From assembly GCA_014871385.1 (NCBI GenBank), contig CM026426.1, positions 30,059,452-30,123,451 on the forward strand: a stretch of DNA of 64,000 nt. The letters are read 5' to 3'. How positions within the stretch are numbered: position 1 is the first letter of the stretch; every line of letters starts with the position of its first letter. Positions 9,506 through 19,214 of this stretch are shown piece by piece. The notes under the pieces are model-generated. The model was not told where the DNA came from and searched no databases. It worked only from the letters and a program-made list of their open reading frames with translations. The DNA is from Ceratodon purpureus (taxonomy: Eukaryota > Streptophyta > Bryopsida > Pseudoditrichales > Ditrichaceae). The position numbers and the translations under genes are program-made.

Positions 9506-11701
9506 TCACTTCTTTGTCTTCTTGTGGCTCTCCTGCTCGCGATCCTTCGACCTGGTCACCCGCGGCTCTGATCCGCCCGCCCCTGCTGCTCGTGCCGCCT
9601 TGCGCCTAGCACTCCGTTCCGCCTTTGACTCCCTCTCCTGAGCCTCCAAAGACAACCGGGTAACGATCCGGGGCTTGGGAGAATTGGGCGATTTCGGAAT
9701 CATATGTGCGGGAGGAGTTCCGGACGTCGGAGTCTGAGTTTCAGTTCCGGTGGTCCTGACCGGAGAGCTCCCATGCGTCTCTGAGTCGGACTCGGAAATC
9801 GTAATCGGCTCCTTCCTTTTCCGCAACCTCCGGAACTCACCGACAGTGTTCTGAGGGGAACCTGCTGCTGGCGTTCCGGTGGGAGTAGGCGTCACCGTTC
9901 CGGTCTTGGCTGTGGGTGAAGGGGTCAATCCCCCCTCCTGAGTTACTCGGGTCCGTCCGGGTGGTGAAATAGGTCGTCCCCATTCCGGTCCCGCTACCTC
10001 CCCTCGGTAATTCGCAATGATCACTTCATCTCCGAGTCGTGGAAGAACATCCGGCGGCACGGTCCGAGTCACCTGTTCCGAAACCGTCCTCTCCTCGATC
10101 CGCCTCTCGGTGACTGTCGTTCCGGTCACCTGCACCTGTCCGGTGGGGATCGCGCAGCTCTGCTGGACTGTACTGGTTCCGGGTGACACCGCCTGTGCTT
10201 GGACTTCTCGGATCGCCTCCGCAATCGTCCGATTTGTCATGGCGGCTTCTTCGGCCGTCATCTGTTCTGCTGCTTGGAGGTTACTCCCTATCGGGGTTCG
10301 GAACCCCACTCCGCGAGATTCTCCTACCACGGCACGGGAGGGCGATCCGGGGAGCGGAAGACCCCGGCCAGCGCCTACGAGACTGGGACTTCCGGTGCTC
10401 GGATTGAGCAGCTGCCGGACCTTCTTCAGGATCATGTTCATCGAATGCTCGCACTTGGAGAGGATCTTGATAATCTTCTGCTTGTCCTCGAAATCAGCCG
10501 GCTGCACTACGTTCTCATCGAACAGCCGGGCCTTGTTGATTACCGCTCCGGAACTTCCCACCAACTTCCGAAGCTCCCCCAAAGTCTCCTCCTGCTCGGC
10601 GTGGAACTTACGGATCTCGTCACTCTTCGCCGCCAGCTCCTTCGTCAACTCCTGCAACTGAAGCTCCAGCCGCTTCTTCTCACTCCGGAGAGTTGGGGCA
10701 TCCTTCAACAACTCCACTTCTCGGATCACCTCTTCCGGTAAGCACCCTCCCAGCGCTGTACAGACCCTCCGGAACAGGGTTTCGATCCGATCATAAGAAG
10801 CTTGAGCCCGGTGAGTCTCCTCCCGAATTCCCCGAAACAGGTCCACCGGAAATCCCCGATCGGAACTGACCTCTCTCCGTTCCGGATCTCCCCGGGCCGT
10901 AGACGGTTCCGCGTGTCGTGACGCGGGCTGCTCCGATCTCGATCTGGACTGAGCCCTAGCAGCGCCAGGGTTCGGAACTTCCCTCGTATCGTCCTCATCC
11001 TCCGAGTCCGTTGTATCAGAGGGCTCACCTCGCGGATCGGGTTCCATTCCGGGCGGAATCTCCGAGAAGTTGAGGCAGTTCTTCGCGTGCGTATACGTCT
11101 CGTCCTCCTTATCGGTCAGCAAGTCATTCGCATGGTAAAGGTGAAAGAGGTAAGGGGAGAGTGGGGTCGGCTTCTTTCCGATCGTCGGAACCATCTTCTG
11201 CACCACTTCCGCCATGAGTGCAGCCCAATTTACCGGACGTTCTCCTGTATACGCTCCGAGGATGGTATTCCCGACCGTAATGGTAACTTGTGCCGGTTTC
11301 TGCGGATATAGGATCGGGACGAGGAAAGCTAAGACCTGCCTCTGCCTCCTATCCTTGCAGGCGTCTATCTCGTATCCATTGTTCCTATGGATCTTCCCGT
11401 GGAACCTATCCTGCACGTACTGATCCGTCCGGGTCGCCCAAAGGAGTCCCTTCTGCTCGAAACCGTAAGCTTCCGCCCACTGTTCCGCATTCCACAGCGT
11501 GGGCTTGCCTCGGATCGTTTTATCCCACCGGTTGTCCGGACCTTCCAGGACCTCCCTCACCATCACCTCACTCTTCAGTAACCACGGCCGTGCCAACAAT
11601 CCCTCACACCTCATCCGAGTGAGGTCGGTGATCAGTTCCTCCATATCCGATTCCTTCACTGGAGTTCCGGGGCTAAGGACGCAACACTGAACGCGTGCCA
11701 T
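9506..11701 (-). CDS. LTR-encoded accessory protein (3' LTR copy)
   Basis: 731 codons, ATG at 11699-11701, identical to the copy at 19215-21410. Residues about 1-210 look globular, with WNAEQWAEAYGF, PVNWAALMAEVV and LSPYLFHLYH blocks; these faintly resemble plant transposon-associated (Transposase_32-like) domains. Next come an acidic patch (about 222-240), an Arg/Ser stretch (248-280), a coiled coil (about 328-382), a Thr/Pro-rich region with TPSPTAKTGTVTPTPTGTP, and a strongly basic tail (last 40 residues, possible nuclear signal). In the 3' LTR this ORF lies downstream of pol. Function unknown. Confidence 0.85.
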   Translation of the reverse strand: MARVQCCVLSPGTPVKESDMEELITDLTRMRCEGLLARPWLLKSEVMVREVLEGPDNRWDKTIRGKPTLWNAEQWAEAYGFEQKGLLWATRTDQYVQDRFHGKIHRNNGYEIDACKDRRQRQVLAFLVPILYPQKPAQVTITVGNTILGAYTGERPVNWAALMAEVVQKMVPTIGKKPTPLSPYLFHLYHANDLLTDKEDETYTHAKNCLNFSEIPPGMEPDPRGEPSDTTDSEDEDDTREVPNPGAARAQSRSRSEQPASRHAEPSTARGDPERREVSSDRGFPVDLFRGIREETHRAQASYDRIETLFRRVCTALGGCLPEEVIREVELLKDAPTLRSEKKRLELQLQELTKELAAKSDEIRKFHAEQEETLGELRKLVGSSGAVINKARLFDENVVQPADFEDKQKIIKILSKCEHSMNMILKKVRQLLNPSTGSPSLVGAGRGLPLPGSPSRAVVGESRGVGFRTPIGSNLQAAEQMTAEEAAMTNRTIAEAIREVQAQAVSPGTSTVQQSCAIPTGQVQVTGTTVTERRIEERTVSEQVTRTVPPDVLPRLGDEVIIANYRGEVAGPEWGRPISPPGRTRVTQEGGLTPSPTAKTGTVTPTPTGTPAAGSPQNTVGEFRRLRKRKEPITISESDSETHGSSPVRTTGTETQTPTSGTPPAHMIPKSPNSPKPRIVTRLSLEAQERESKAERSARRKAARAAGAGGSEPRVTRSKDREQESHKKTKK

Positions 11702-11835
11702 CTCTACTCCTCACTTCTCTCCCTCTACGATCCGACAGCAAGAAACCCGGCAATCCAACTGCCGGTGAATCGGAAAAGACAAGGACACCTCACCGCTCTT
11801 TCACTCTCTACTCCCAGTTCGCAAAAAGGAACTCC

Positions 11836-11906
11836 AAACCCTAACACCCTCGCTTATATACCCCCGGCATAATAAACGCTGTGGCGGCCCGTAATTGCAG
11901 CCGCCA
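11836..11906 (-). promoter_or_regulatory. LTR promoter module (3' LTR copy): GCC-box inverted repeat, TATA box, telo-box
   Basis: In sense order: perfect 7-bp inverted repeat tggcggc/gccgcca (11882-11888, 11900-11906) containing the GCC-box AGCCGCC; TATA box TATATAA (11854-11860); telo-box TTAGGGTT/AAACCCTA (11836-11843). The order and spacing are kept in the diverged solo LTR at 23664-23733, which argues that the module is functional. Confidence 0.65.
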
Positions 11907-12060
11907 ACGTACCGGGGTAAACGCCTATCCGAGTCATGATGACTTCCGCGTCGCTTCGGATCCTTGACGCGGTTACAGTAACGGTCAGTACTCGGATCGT
12001 CCACCCGTTCCGTATCTTATCTTCCGAGTTTCCGGGATCCAGGTTCCGGGGACACTTCCT

Positions 12061-12079
12061 ACGTTAACTGTTTTAACGT
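12061..12079 (-). other. Inverted repeat in LTR upstream region
   Basis: acgttaactgttttaacgt: perfect 7-bp arms, 5-bp loop. Repeated at 21770-21788. It lies in the 5' (U3-side) part of the LTR upstream of the TATA box and could be a protein-binding site (MYB-like core). The solo LTR has only a partly conserved version. Confidence 0.4.
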
Positions 12080-12225
12080 TTCTGGAGTATCCGATTTGCG
12101 TTAACTACTAATGCTGCTAGTGTCTGGCCAGTTTTTACCTAATTAACCAAAAAAATGAAAAATAAATGAAATACTTACGCCGGCTGGGGCCTTTCCGGTT
12201 TATTCTGAGTTTCTCGGATCCCACA

Positions 12226-12238
12226 TTACCCCATTTTC
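12226..12238 (-). other. Element B polypurine tract
   Basis: Minus strand GAAAATGGGGTAA, directly abutting the TG of the 3' LTR, as expected for the plus-strand primer. Confidence 0.85.
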
Positions 12239-12261
12239 AAATGTGAGAGTCCCCGCGAACA

Positions 12262-12699
12262 CTATTCTTCTTCCTCCCCTTCCGGGCTTTCGCTTCCTTC
12301 GGTGTCTGTGAACTCCTCAGGGTTGTAATTCTTCACTCGGGATCCGTTCACCCGGGTTTCGAAGCTATTTCCCTGGAGGTCCGCCAGTTGTAATGATCCG
12401 TTTTCAAAGATCCGCGTAACCCGGTAAGGTCCCATCCATCTCGTATGTAACTTTCCCGGAAACTTTTGGTGCCGATTATCGTATAAGAGCACCAAGCCTC
12501 CTTCTACCACCTTATTGTCCTTAGGAATTTTCTTGTCGTAGGTCTCCTTACGCTTTGCCTGGACATCTACAGCCTGCTGTAGAGCGCCTCTCCTGACTTC
12601 TTCCAGATCCTGTAGTGCCACGATCCGGTACCCCGGATCCTCGACTCTCGTCCCGTGACGGGCAGCCATAACCCGTAAGGTTTCTACCTCCAACTCCAC
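12262..12699 (-). pseudogene. Element B integrase C-terminal domain (frameshifted)
   Basis: 145 codons overlapping the end of the pol frame by 16 bases in a different frame. It encodes the normal end of a gypsy integrase: a helix with YDKK, an LVLLYD strand, a KLHTRWMGPYRV (GPY/F) block and a very acidic tail (EGSESPEGEEEE). There is no chromodomain. The shift comes from an apparent two-base duplication (AG) near 12695-12700, so pol ends about 145 residues early. Its first codon is not a real start. Confidence 0.85.
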
Positions 12700-15600
12700 T
12701 CTGGAACTGCGGATTGTCCAAAAACTAGGAAGAACGGACTCTTACCCATGGTTTTCTTCTCACTGGTATTGTAGGCGTGTACAGCTGAAGGGAGCTTCCG
12801 ATCCCAATCCGTCTTATGAGCCGAGACCATCTTGTTCAGAATCTTTCCGACGATGCCATTGGCTCGTTCCGTCAGCCCATTCGCTTTCGGATTATAAGGG
12901 GTCGTCTTCCGGTGCTTGATGAGATACCGTTCCGTGATATTGATGATGACATCGTTCAGGAAATGTTTTCCCCGGTCACTTACCAGCTCTAACGGATGTC
13001 CAAATCTCATCATTATTTCTTCAAAGAGAAATGTGGCTGCGGCTGCGGCGTCATTCTTCACCGTTGCTCTTGCCTCTACCCATCTGGTCGCATAATCCGT
13101 AGCCAGGATAATGTATCTCCTCTTCCGGGCTGTGACCGGATTGATCGGTCCGATAAAGTCTATCCCCCATTTTTCAAACGGAGCCAAGGGAATAATGGGA
13201 GTGAGGGGCCAGTGGTTTCGGAACGAGGGTGCCCCGGTTCTTTGACACTGGTCACACTGCCCTACGAATTCCTTCACGTCTCGGGAGAGGTACGGCCACC
13301 AATATCCGGCTGATCGGATTCGCTTGATGGTTGTATCCGAGGCGAAATGGCCGCCCGAGGGTCCGGCGTGTAAGGCCCTCATGACCTGCCTTCTTTCGGA
13401 TTCCTCGAGGCACCTCCGTAATACATCATCCGGTCCCATCCGGAAAAGTACTCCTCGGATCAGTGTGAAAGGAGCTACTGTATTCTGAAATACCATCTTC
13501 TCCTCCCGCGTAAATCCCTCCGGGTACCTCCGTTGTGTTAAATACTGGATAATCTCTGAATAATCGGAGTTCTCCGTTCCGGAAATGTGAAATACCTCCG
13601 CCTCTTCCGGAAACTCATCCGGGAACGTGGCGGTGATGTCCGAGACTGCTTCCGGGCCTCGCATCCTTGACAGGTAGTCAGCGTTGGCATTGGCCTTACC
13701 CGGTTTCACTACTACCTCGTAGTTGAATTCCTGGAGCAGCAAGATCCATCGTGCAATACGCCCTGAGAGATCCGGTTTGTTCACCAAATACTTCAGGGAG
13801 TCATGATCCGTATGGAACACGATCTTGTATCCGAGAAGGTAGTGTCGGAACTTCTTGCAGGCGTAAACTACCGCCAAGGCTTCCCGTTCAGTGGTAGTAT
13901 ATTTCCGTTCCGCAAGGCTCATCTGCCTGCTAGCATAATAGATCGGGTGCTCCTTCCGATCCTCCCCTTGCTGCCACAGAATCGCCCCTAGGCACCACCC
14001 GGAAGCGTCGATTGTCACATGGAATTCCTTCGACCAATCCGGTGCTGATAGGATCGGAGCGGTGGTCAGGGCCTTCTTCAGTTCCTCGAACGCTTGCTGT
14101 CTCCGTTCCGTCCACAAAAACTCTTCTTCCTTCTTCAACAGTTCCGTTAATGGGGCTGCCAATTTGGCATATGCAATAATAAACCTCCGGTAGTATCCGA
14201 CGCATCCTAGGAATCCTCGGACCTCTCGGACGTTGGTGGGAGACACTAGAATAAGGATAGCTCGTACCTTATCCGAATCGACTTCCAACCCGTTCCGACT
14301 TACGATGTGCCCGAGAAGAATTCCGGAAATCATCCCCATAAAACATTTTCCGGGGTGTAATTTCAGTCCGGTTTCCCTGCACCTCTGGAAGGTCCTTCGG
14401 AGGTACTCGAGATGTTCCTTCCACTTACTGAACACCGCGAAGTCATCGATGAAGACTTCTAGAAAATGCCTCAAGAAATCTCGGAAAATATCCACCATCA
14501 GCCTTTGGAATGTTCCGGGAGCGTTACACAGTCCGAAGGGCATTCTGTTGAAGGCGAACGTCCCCCATTCCGTGGTGAAGGTCGTCTTCAGCTGATCTTC
14601 TTCCCGGATCGACACCTGGTTGTAACCGGAAAATCCATCAAGAAAGCTGTAGCACTCCTGCCCTGCCACGTGGTCGAGGATAATGTCCGTAAAAGGTAAC
14701 GGAAAGTAATCCTTCTTTGTGGCCGCATTCAGTTTCCGGAAATCTTGACAAACTCGGATCTTGACTTTCCCATCCGAGCCAACCTTCTTCGGAACGACGA
14801 CTATGGGCGATACCCACTCGGAATTATTTACTGGATAAATGAATCCGGCTTTCAGGAGGCTATCGATCTCTTCCTTCACCATCAGAGAATACTTCGGATT
14901 GAGCCTGTACTGGCGTTGTCTGACCGGAACTGATCCGTCAACCAAGTCTATATGATGTTGGCCGAGTTCCGGAGGTATTCCCTTGAGGTCGGATGGTGAC
15001 CAAGCGAATACGTCTAAATATTCCTTTAGTAAATCCACATACTCCTTTCTCTGTTCCTTGCTCATGCTTCGCCCTAGCAGAAATGTCTTTCCGGGGGCTA
15101 CTTCCACCTTCTCATAGTCGGACGGTTTCACAACGTTCTTGACTCGCTCCGATTCCTGTTCCTCTCCCTGATCCGTCCATGCGCTCCACACCCGGACAGG
15201 GGTGTCCGGATCGAGACCCATGGCGGGCAGGTTTCCCTCCTCGACCTGTTGTCGGAACCATTCGGCTGAGAGTGGAACACTTCCTTCTCCGAGAGAGCGA
15301 TCCTCCGGTACCGGGAATTTCACGTGCTCCGATGATGGTTGGGGTTGCTCACTGATCGGATTATGAAATCGGAAGTCATCCTCGGTAACTTCCGAGAACT
15401 GGTTCACGAAATAACTAAATACTTCGTCATCCTCCTCTTCCGGGTCGGACCAATCAGAAGTATACCCATCCGAGCCACTGGTTTCCCCTAGATATCCATC
15501 CATCTTCCACGGAATCCGCTGATTGGTTTTTCCGAGTACGAACTCCTTGGCTCCCCAATCAACGAGGACTCGTGCCATGTATAGCCAGGGTCTTCCCAAC

Positions 15601-16406
15601 AACATCGGAAAGGGACGGCCCGTACTAACTCGGATTATCACGTAATTCAAGAGGTATGTTACCTCTCCGATCGTGGTCGGAACCTGGGACAACCTTCCCA
15701 CGGGTTTAACTCTAGATTGATCCGCCATTCGTAACACCTGATCGGTGGATTCGAACGAGGTGTATCCGAGTTCAAAGGCCGTATCTTCCAGCATCAGGTT
15801 CACACCGGATCCTCCATCTACCGGAACTTTCGGTATAGCACATCCTTCTATTAGCACCGTCAGTTCCGGGGCTCCGTGATCCTCAACCTGTAAGAAGTTA
15901 GTAGCTACAGACGGAAGCTTCACCCCTCGGCGCCTCCGCTTCGTCCATGCCTCTCGGATTACCTTCTGGTAATTCACATTGTCATGGAGCAACTGTCCAA
16001 TCGTGACATTTGCCTTGAGGGATTTGATGTCCCCCAGAATGTCATACTCGTCCACTCTGGGATCGGAAGGAATAACCACCGGAACGTCATCAAACCGGAC
16101 CGAAGGCTTGGTGATCTTCCGGGAAAGGGGATCCGTGAGTTCTTTCCGAACTTCCTCACTGATATCTTCCGGGAGGTTCCCTCCTTCCACCCCATTTTCC
16201 GCTCCTGGACGGTCATTTTCTTCTGGTAAAGCTCTGGTTACCGTAGAGGGTTCGGATCCTGAATCCGAATCCACTCTCCTGGATCTTACCCTCCTCCTGG
16301 TCTTCCGGGATTTCGGAAGCTCCGGTTCCTGGGCACGCTCTCTAGCGGAACTACGGGTTGATACTCTGTGTACTGGTACTTCCGCGCCCTCCTGTAGTTC
16401 CGTCAC
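12684..16406 (-). CDS. Element B Pol: protease-RT-RNase H-integrase
   Basis: About 1,240 codons in the same frame as gag, beginning two codons after gag's TGA. The first possible codon in the track is GTG 16404-16406; I infer entry by readthrough, not initiation. Order: basic linker; protease VDGGSGVN near residue 197; RT with VSPIVVVPKK, FRKLNAAT and catalytic FIDD near 652; RNase H with VTIDAS and TTEREALAVVYACKKFRHYL (about 780-900); integrase with HHCC finger (DQCQRTG) and D,D-35-E blocks (WGIDFIGP, VSDRGKHF, NPKANGLTERANG). It ends prematurely by frameshift at 12684. Confidence 0.93.
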   Translation of the reverse strand: MTELQEGAEVPVHRVSTRSSARERAQEPELPKSRKTRRRVRSRRVDSDSGSEPSTVTRALPEENDRPGAENGVEGGNLPEDISEEVRKELTDPLSRKITKPSVRFDDVPVVIPSDPRVDEYDILGDIKSLKANVTIGQLLHDNVNYQKVIREAWTKRRRRGVKLPSVATNFLQVEDHGAPELTVLIEGCAIPKVPVDGGSGVNLMLEDTAFELGYTSFESTDQVLRMADQSRVKPVGRLSQVPTTIGEVTYLLNYVIIRVSTGRPFPMLLGRPWLYMARVLVDWGAKEFVLGKTNQRIPWKMDGYLGETSGSDGYTSDWSDPEEEDDEVFSYFVNQFSEVTEDDFRFHNPISEQPQPSSEHVKFPVPEDRSLGEGSVPLSAEWFRQQVEEGNLPAMGLDPDTPVRVWSAWTDQGEEQESERVKNVVKPSDYEKVEVAPGKTFLLGRSMSKEQRKEYVDLLKEYLDVFAWSPSDLKGIPPELGQHHIDLVDGSVPVRQRQYRLNPKYSLMVKEEIDSLLKAGFIYPVNNSEWVSPIVVVPKKVGSDGKVKIRVCQDFRKLNAATKKDYFPLPFTDIILDHVAGQECYSFLDGFSGYNQVSIREEDQLKTTFTTEWGTFAFNRMPFGLCNAPGTFQRLMVDIFRDFLRHFLEVFIDDFAVFSKWKEHLEYLRRTFQRCRETGLKLHPGKCFMGMISGILLGHIVSRNGLEVDSDKVRAILILVSPTNVREVRGFLGCVGYYRRFIIAYAKLAAPLTELLKKEEEFLWTERRQQAFEELKKALTTAPILSAPDWSKEFHVTIDASGWCLGAILWQQGEDRKEHPIYYASRQMSLAERKYTTTEREALAVVYACKKFRHYLLGYKIVFHTDHDSLKYLVNKPDLSGRIARWILLLQEFNYEVVVKPGKANANADYLSRMRGPEAVSDITATFPDEFPEEAEVFHISGTENSDYSEIIQYLTQRRYPEGFTREEKMVFQNTVAPFTLIRGVLFRMGPDDVLRRCLEESERRQVMRALHAGPSGGHFASDTTIKRIRSAGYWWPYLSRDVKEFVGQCDQCQRTGAPSFRNHWPLTPIIPLAPFEKWGIDFIGPINPVTARKRRYIILATDYATRWVEARATVKNDAAAAATFLFEEIMMRFGHPLELVSDRGKHFLNDVIINITERYLIKHRKTTPYNPKANGLTERANGIVGKILNKMVSAHKTDWDRKLPSAVHAYNTSEKKTMGKSPFFLVFGQSAVPEWSWR

Positions 16407-16415
16407 GAACCGTCA
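16331..16415 (-). promoter_or_regulatory. Predicted gag-pol UGA readthrough signal
   Basis: Gag ends in TGA (16413-16415) followed by CGG in the sense strand, and pol continues in the same frame. Ten bases further is a perfect 9-bp stem: CGGAACTAC (16394-16402) with GTAGTTCCG (16346-16354), loop 39 bases. GGGCGC inside the loop (16384-16389) can pair with GTGCCC beyond the stem (16331-16336, one G-U), giving a possible pseudoknot. UGA-CGG plus a 3' structure is the known layout of efficient readthrough sites (tobraviruses and others; murine leukaemia virus uses a pseudoknot at its gag-pol stop). Confidence 0.7.
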
Positions 16416-18083
16416 TTTGTCCGGATTCTCTATCCCACCCGAGTGACCGTAGTTTAGCCCAGTCATCTCTCTCGGAGGAACCTCTACCTGTTTGAAAGTC
16501 GGGCGGGGTTGTGCCGGTTTGGCACACTGAGGAGCCGTATGACCGTACTCTCCGCAATTTTGGCACGGAAGGATCCGCGGTGCTCCCTGCCCTTGTCGCT
16601 CAAACGGACAGTTAGGTGCGTAATGATCCGGGCTCCCACAGTTAAAGCAGTACCCGTGGGTCGGCTTCTGGTACATCGGCCTACCCGGAACGTTCTGTGG
16701 GATCCGGTATCCGGCGGGAGGACGGGCTATCTGGATCGGAGCCTTCCCTCGTCCGTAAGTGGTCTGAACCTGATATACAGGTTGGTACTCCTCCATCTGA
16801 AACTCTTCCTCTTCCGGATAGGCAAAGTACACTTCTCCTTCCGGATGGACGTAGTGGATACGTTTCTGGCGGGGTTCAGTACACTCCGGAGGATAATGTC
16901 CTTGCTTTCCGCAGTTAGCACACCACACATTAGCTCTGCTGGTGGGAATCATCTTACGAGGTTTCCGATTCTCGGAAAGGTGGACGTTGAGTTCGGCAAT
17001 CGATTCTCGGATCTCCTTCATCTCCTTCATGACCTTCCGAGAATCGTCATCCTCCACCTTCACCTTGATCAACTCTCGGTTCCGTCTAGGCCGGGTGTCT
17101 CTACTGGAGCCGCCTCGGCGTTTCGAGGCTCCCCTGGAGTCCTCTTCCGACTGATCGGAACTGGATGAAGTGGAATCGCTCTTACTGGTAGAGTCGGAAT
17201 CTTCCGAAGAGGACTCGTGCCTCCGCCGGCGCTCTCTCTCCTTCCGGATCTTCTTACCCCGCTTCTCGGTATGCTTCAGAGACTTCCGTAGAGATTGGGC
17301 CGAGTTCTCATAGTTCTGAGCCGCTTCCACGGCTTCCTGAAGTGTGGCGGGACGGGTTTGTCGGATCTGAAACCCCATCTCCTCTGGGAATCCGGCGACA
17401 AACCATTCCACTTGTACACTCGGAGCTATGGCCGTAGTGAGTTTCTGTATGAGCGCCTTTACTCTCTGACTGTACTTTCGTACTGACTCGGAAGATCTCA
17501 TCGTCATACGACTCAGCTTTCCGAGCGCGCGAGCCTCTCCTCCGGCCTCACGGAACGTGCGTCGGAACAAGGTCACGAAACTGGTCCAGTCGTTACGTGT
17601 GCGTTCCGGAACGTCTTGGTACCACTGTAGAGCTTCTCCCTTCAGAAGACCTTGGAATATCCTTCTCTTCGCGTCCGGATCTTCCTGATTGGCCAGAGCA
17701 ATGGATTCGAACTCACAGAGCCATTCGTCCACGTCTTGACTTCCGTCTCCTTTGAATCGGTTGTACTTCAGTCGGGTAGAGGGTGCCATCGGATTGTCTT
17801 CCTCGTCTTCTTCCTCTTCCTCGGTCTCCTCTTCTACTCCTGCGTCGGCTCCGACTTCGTCAGCTACGACCTCTTCTTCTTCCGGATCTGGAGCTGTACC
17901 TGCTCCGGCTGTGGAGGTTCCGGCCAACGACACCACGATTACGTCTCCTTCTCGTTCTACAGCAGTCTGGATCCGGGGAAGTAGATTCGTTCCCGGTAGA
18001 TCGTGTACCAAAACTCTTCCCCTCTTCTGTAGCAACCGAGTGGATCTTCTTCCCCCTAACTCTTCCGGTTGCGCCCCAACCAT
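16413..18083 (-). CDS. Element B Gag
   Basis: The first ATG of the frame is at 18081-18083, giving 556 residues. The frame is open back to about 18242 without an ATG, so a longer non-ATG form is possible. A very acidic N-terminal region is followed by a retrotransposon gag (capsid) domain with the LKYNRFKGDGSQDVDEWL and ALQWYQD blocks. Next comes a basic Arg/Ser/Lys-rich stretch with poly-Ser, then three CX2CX4HX4C knuckles (CANCGKQGHYPPEC, CFNCGSPDHYAPNC, CQNCGEYGHTAPQC). Three knuckles is more than usual. It stops at TGA 16413-16415, in frame with pol. Confidence 0.93.
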   Translation of the reverse strand: MVGAQPEELGGRRSTRLLQKRGRVLVHDLPGTNLLPRIQTAVEREGDVIVVSLAGTSTAGAGTAPDPEEEEVVADEVGADAGVEEETEEEEEDEEDNPMAPSTRLKYNRFKGDGSQDVDEWLCEFESIALANQEDPDAKRRIFQGLLKGEALQWYQDVPERTRNDWTSFVTLFRRTFREAGGEARALGKLSRMTMRSSESVRKYSQRVKALIQKLTTAIAPSVQVEWFVAGFPEEMGFQIRQTRPATLQEAVEAAQNYENSAQSLRKSLKHTEKRGKKIRKERERRRRHESSSEDSDSTSKSDSTSSSSDQSEEDSRGASKRRGGSSRDTRPRRNRELIKVKVEDDDSRKVMKEMKEIRESIAELNVHLSENRKPRKMIPTSRANVWCANCGKQGHYPPECTEPRQKRIHYVHPEGEVYFAYPEEEEFQMEEYQPVYQVQTTYGRGKAPIQIARPPAGYRIPQNVPGRPMYQKPTHGYCFNCGSPDHYAPNCPFERQGQGAPRILPCQNCGEYGHTAPQCAKPAQPRPTFKQVEVPPREMTGLNYGHSGGIENPDK

Positions 18084-18253
18084 GGAAGAGATTGGGAATT
18101 CTTCTTCTGATCCCTCGGAAGGCGAGATCTGCACGTAAGACTTCCGCCTACCGCATATCCACCTAAATGAAGCCTTCACGGTCTGACTCCACTTTTCTTC
18201 AAATCTGCGCTCACTTATCTTCCGAGTATCCACCTGGTTCACAGCTTATCGAA

Positions 18254-18271
18254 TCCCCGGCAGCGGCGCCA
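18254..18271 (-). other. Element B primer-binding site
   Basis: Minus strand TGGCGCCGCTGCCGGGGA, ten bases inside the 5' LTR end. It is close to the tRNA-Asp complement used by many plant Athila/Tat elements, and differs from the TGGCGACC type of elements A and C. Confidence 0.85.
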
Positions 18272-19214
18272 GATTTTTACGTGTCGGAACACGGAAACGC
18301 AACTAACATCCGGACAGTGCTCTAATTGAGCGTAAACTTCCGTACTGTCACTAGGTTCCGAGTATCGTCCAGGGATTCAATAGTGTTTCACCAAGTAGTT
18401 ACTTCTAATCGTTCCGAGCCTTACCACTGCTCGGATAGTGTCTTCGGAACGTAACTCCCGAACTATCTCCTTCTCTATTCTTCTCTCATTAGGTGTTTCG
18501 TCCACAAACCCCAACGTCTCGGATCAGTTACCGTCTCACAACTGTCCTAGAGTACTCTGGCCAGCAGGTCACACAAACGATCCTCTCCGATTCGTGGGAC
18601 TACAACGACAAACCAATCCGGATCTGGGAGAACCAGGATCCGATTATCCCTAGGCGACCCGTACCACGTTCCGACTCCCCCTCTCACTATGCACGGAACC
18701 TCTTCAGAAGTTCAGGGAGCCCGACCAAGTAGTTCTTGATCCGCTTCGACCCTAGCGACGGCTATTCCGTATGAGGTTGATTTGGGGACGGAACAGTGAG
18801 GCTTCACTCCTACGACAATCCGCTAAATCTTTCCGCTCAATCCCATTTCCTTTCCGATTCGGGTCTCGTCGCAACTCCCATCACCTTCCTATCCGAGCTA
18901 CAGCGGAACTCTCATATCCTTCCCGGATCATTCACACTTAGCGGGAAATCACGCACAGTACTTACGAAACACAAATACTTTACTGATAAGGAATATAGGG
19001 GGAAAACATGCAAAACGAAGACCCGGACCGCATCGCCTGCCCGGTTTAAGTAAGCAGGGGCTTCACAAAAGCGGCGGCGCCGGCAGTTCAATCAAAACCC
19101 TAATCCCTAACTACCTACCTAGAATTCTACTTTACGACTAGGACGGATCTCCCGATCCGGAATCTACTCCTATAAATCCGGAAAGTTACGACAAGTGGCA
19201 GTGAGAGGAATCTA

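Larger units (their letters stand above)
8573..12225 (-). repeat. Element B 3' LTR
   Basis: Starts TGTCGG and ends CCCACA on the plus strand (TG...CA). It adjoins the polypurine tract at 12226. It contains a sense ORF (9506-11701), the promoter module at 11836-11906 and 933 bp of non-coding sequence after the ORF. Confidence 0.96.

Noticed and set aside
10017..10661. 214-codon open frame on the plus strand inside the element B LTR (repeated at 19726-20370)
   Set aside because: It is antisense to the 731-codon ORF, shares its GC-rich codon pattern and has no start context or domain; a shadow frame.
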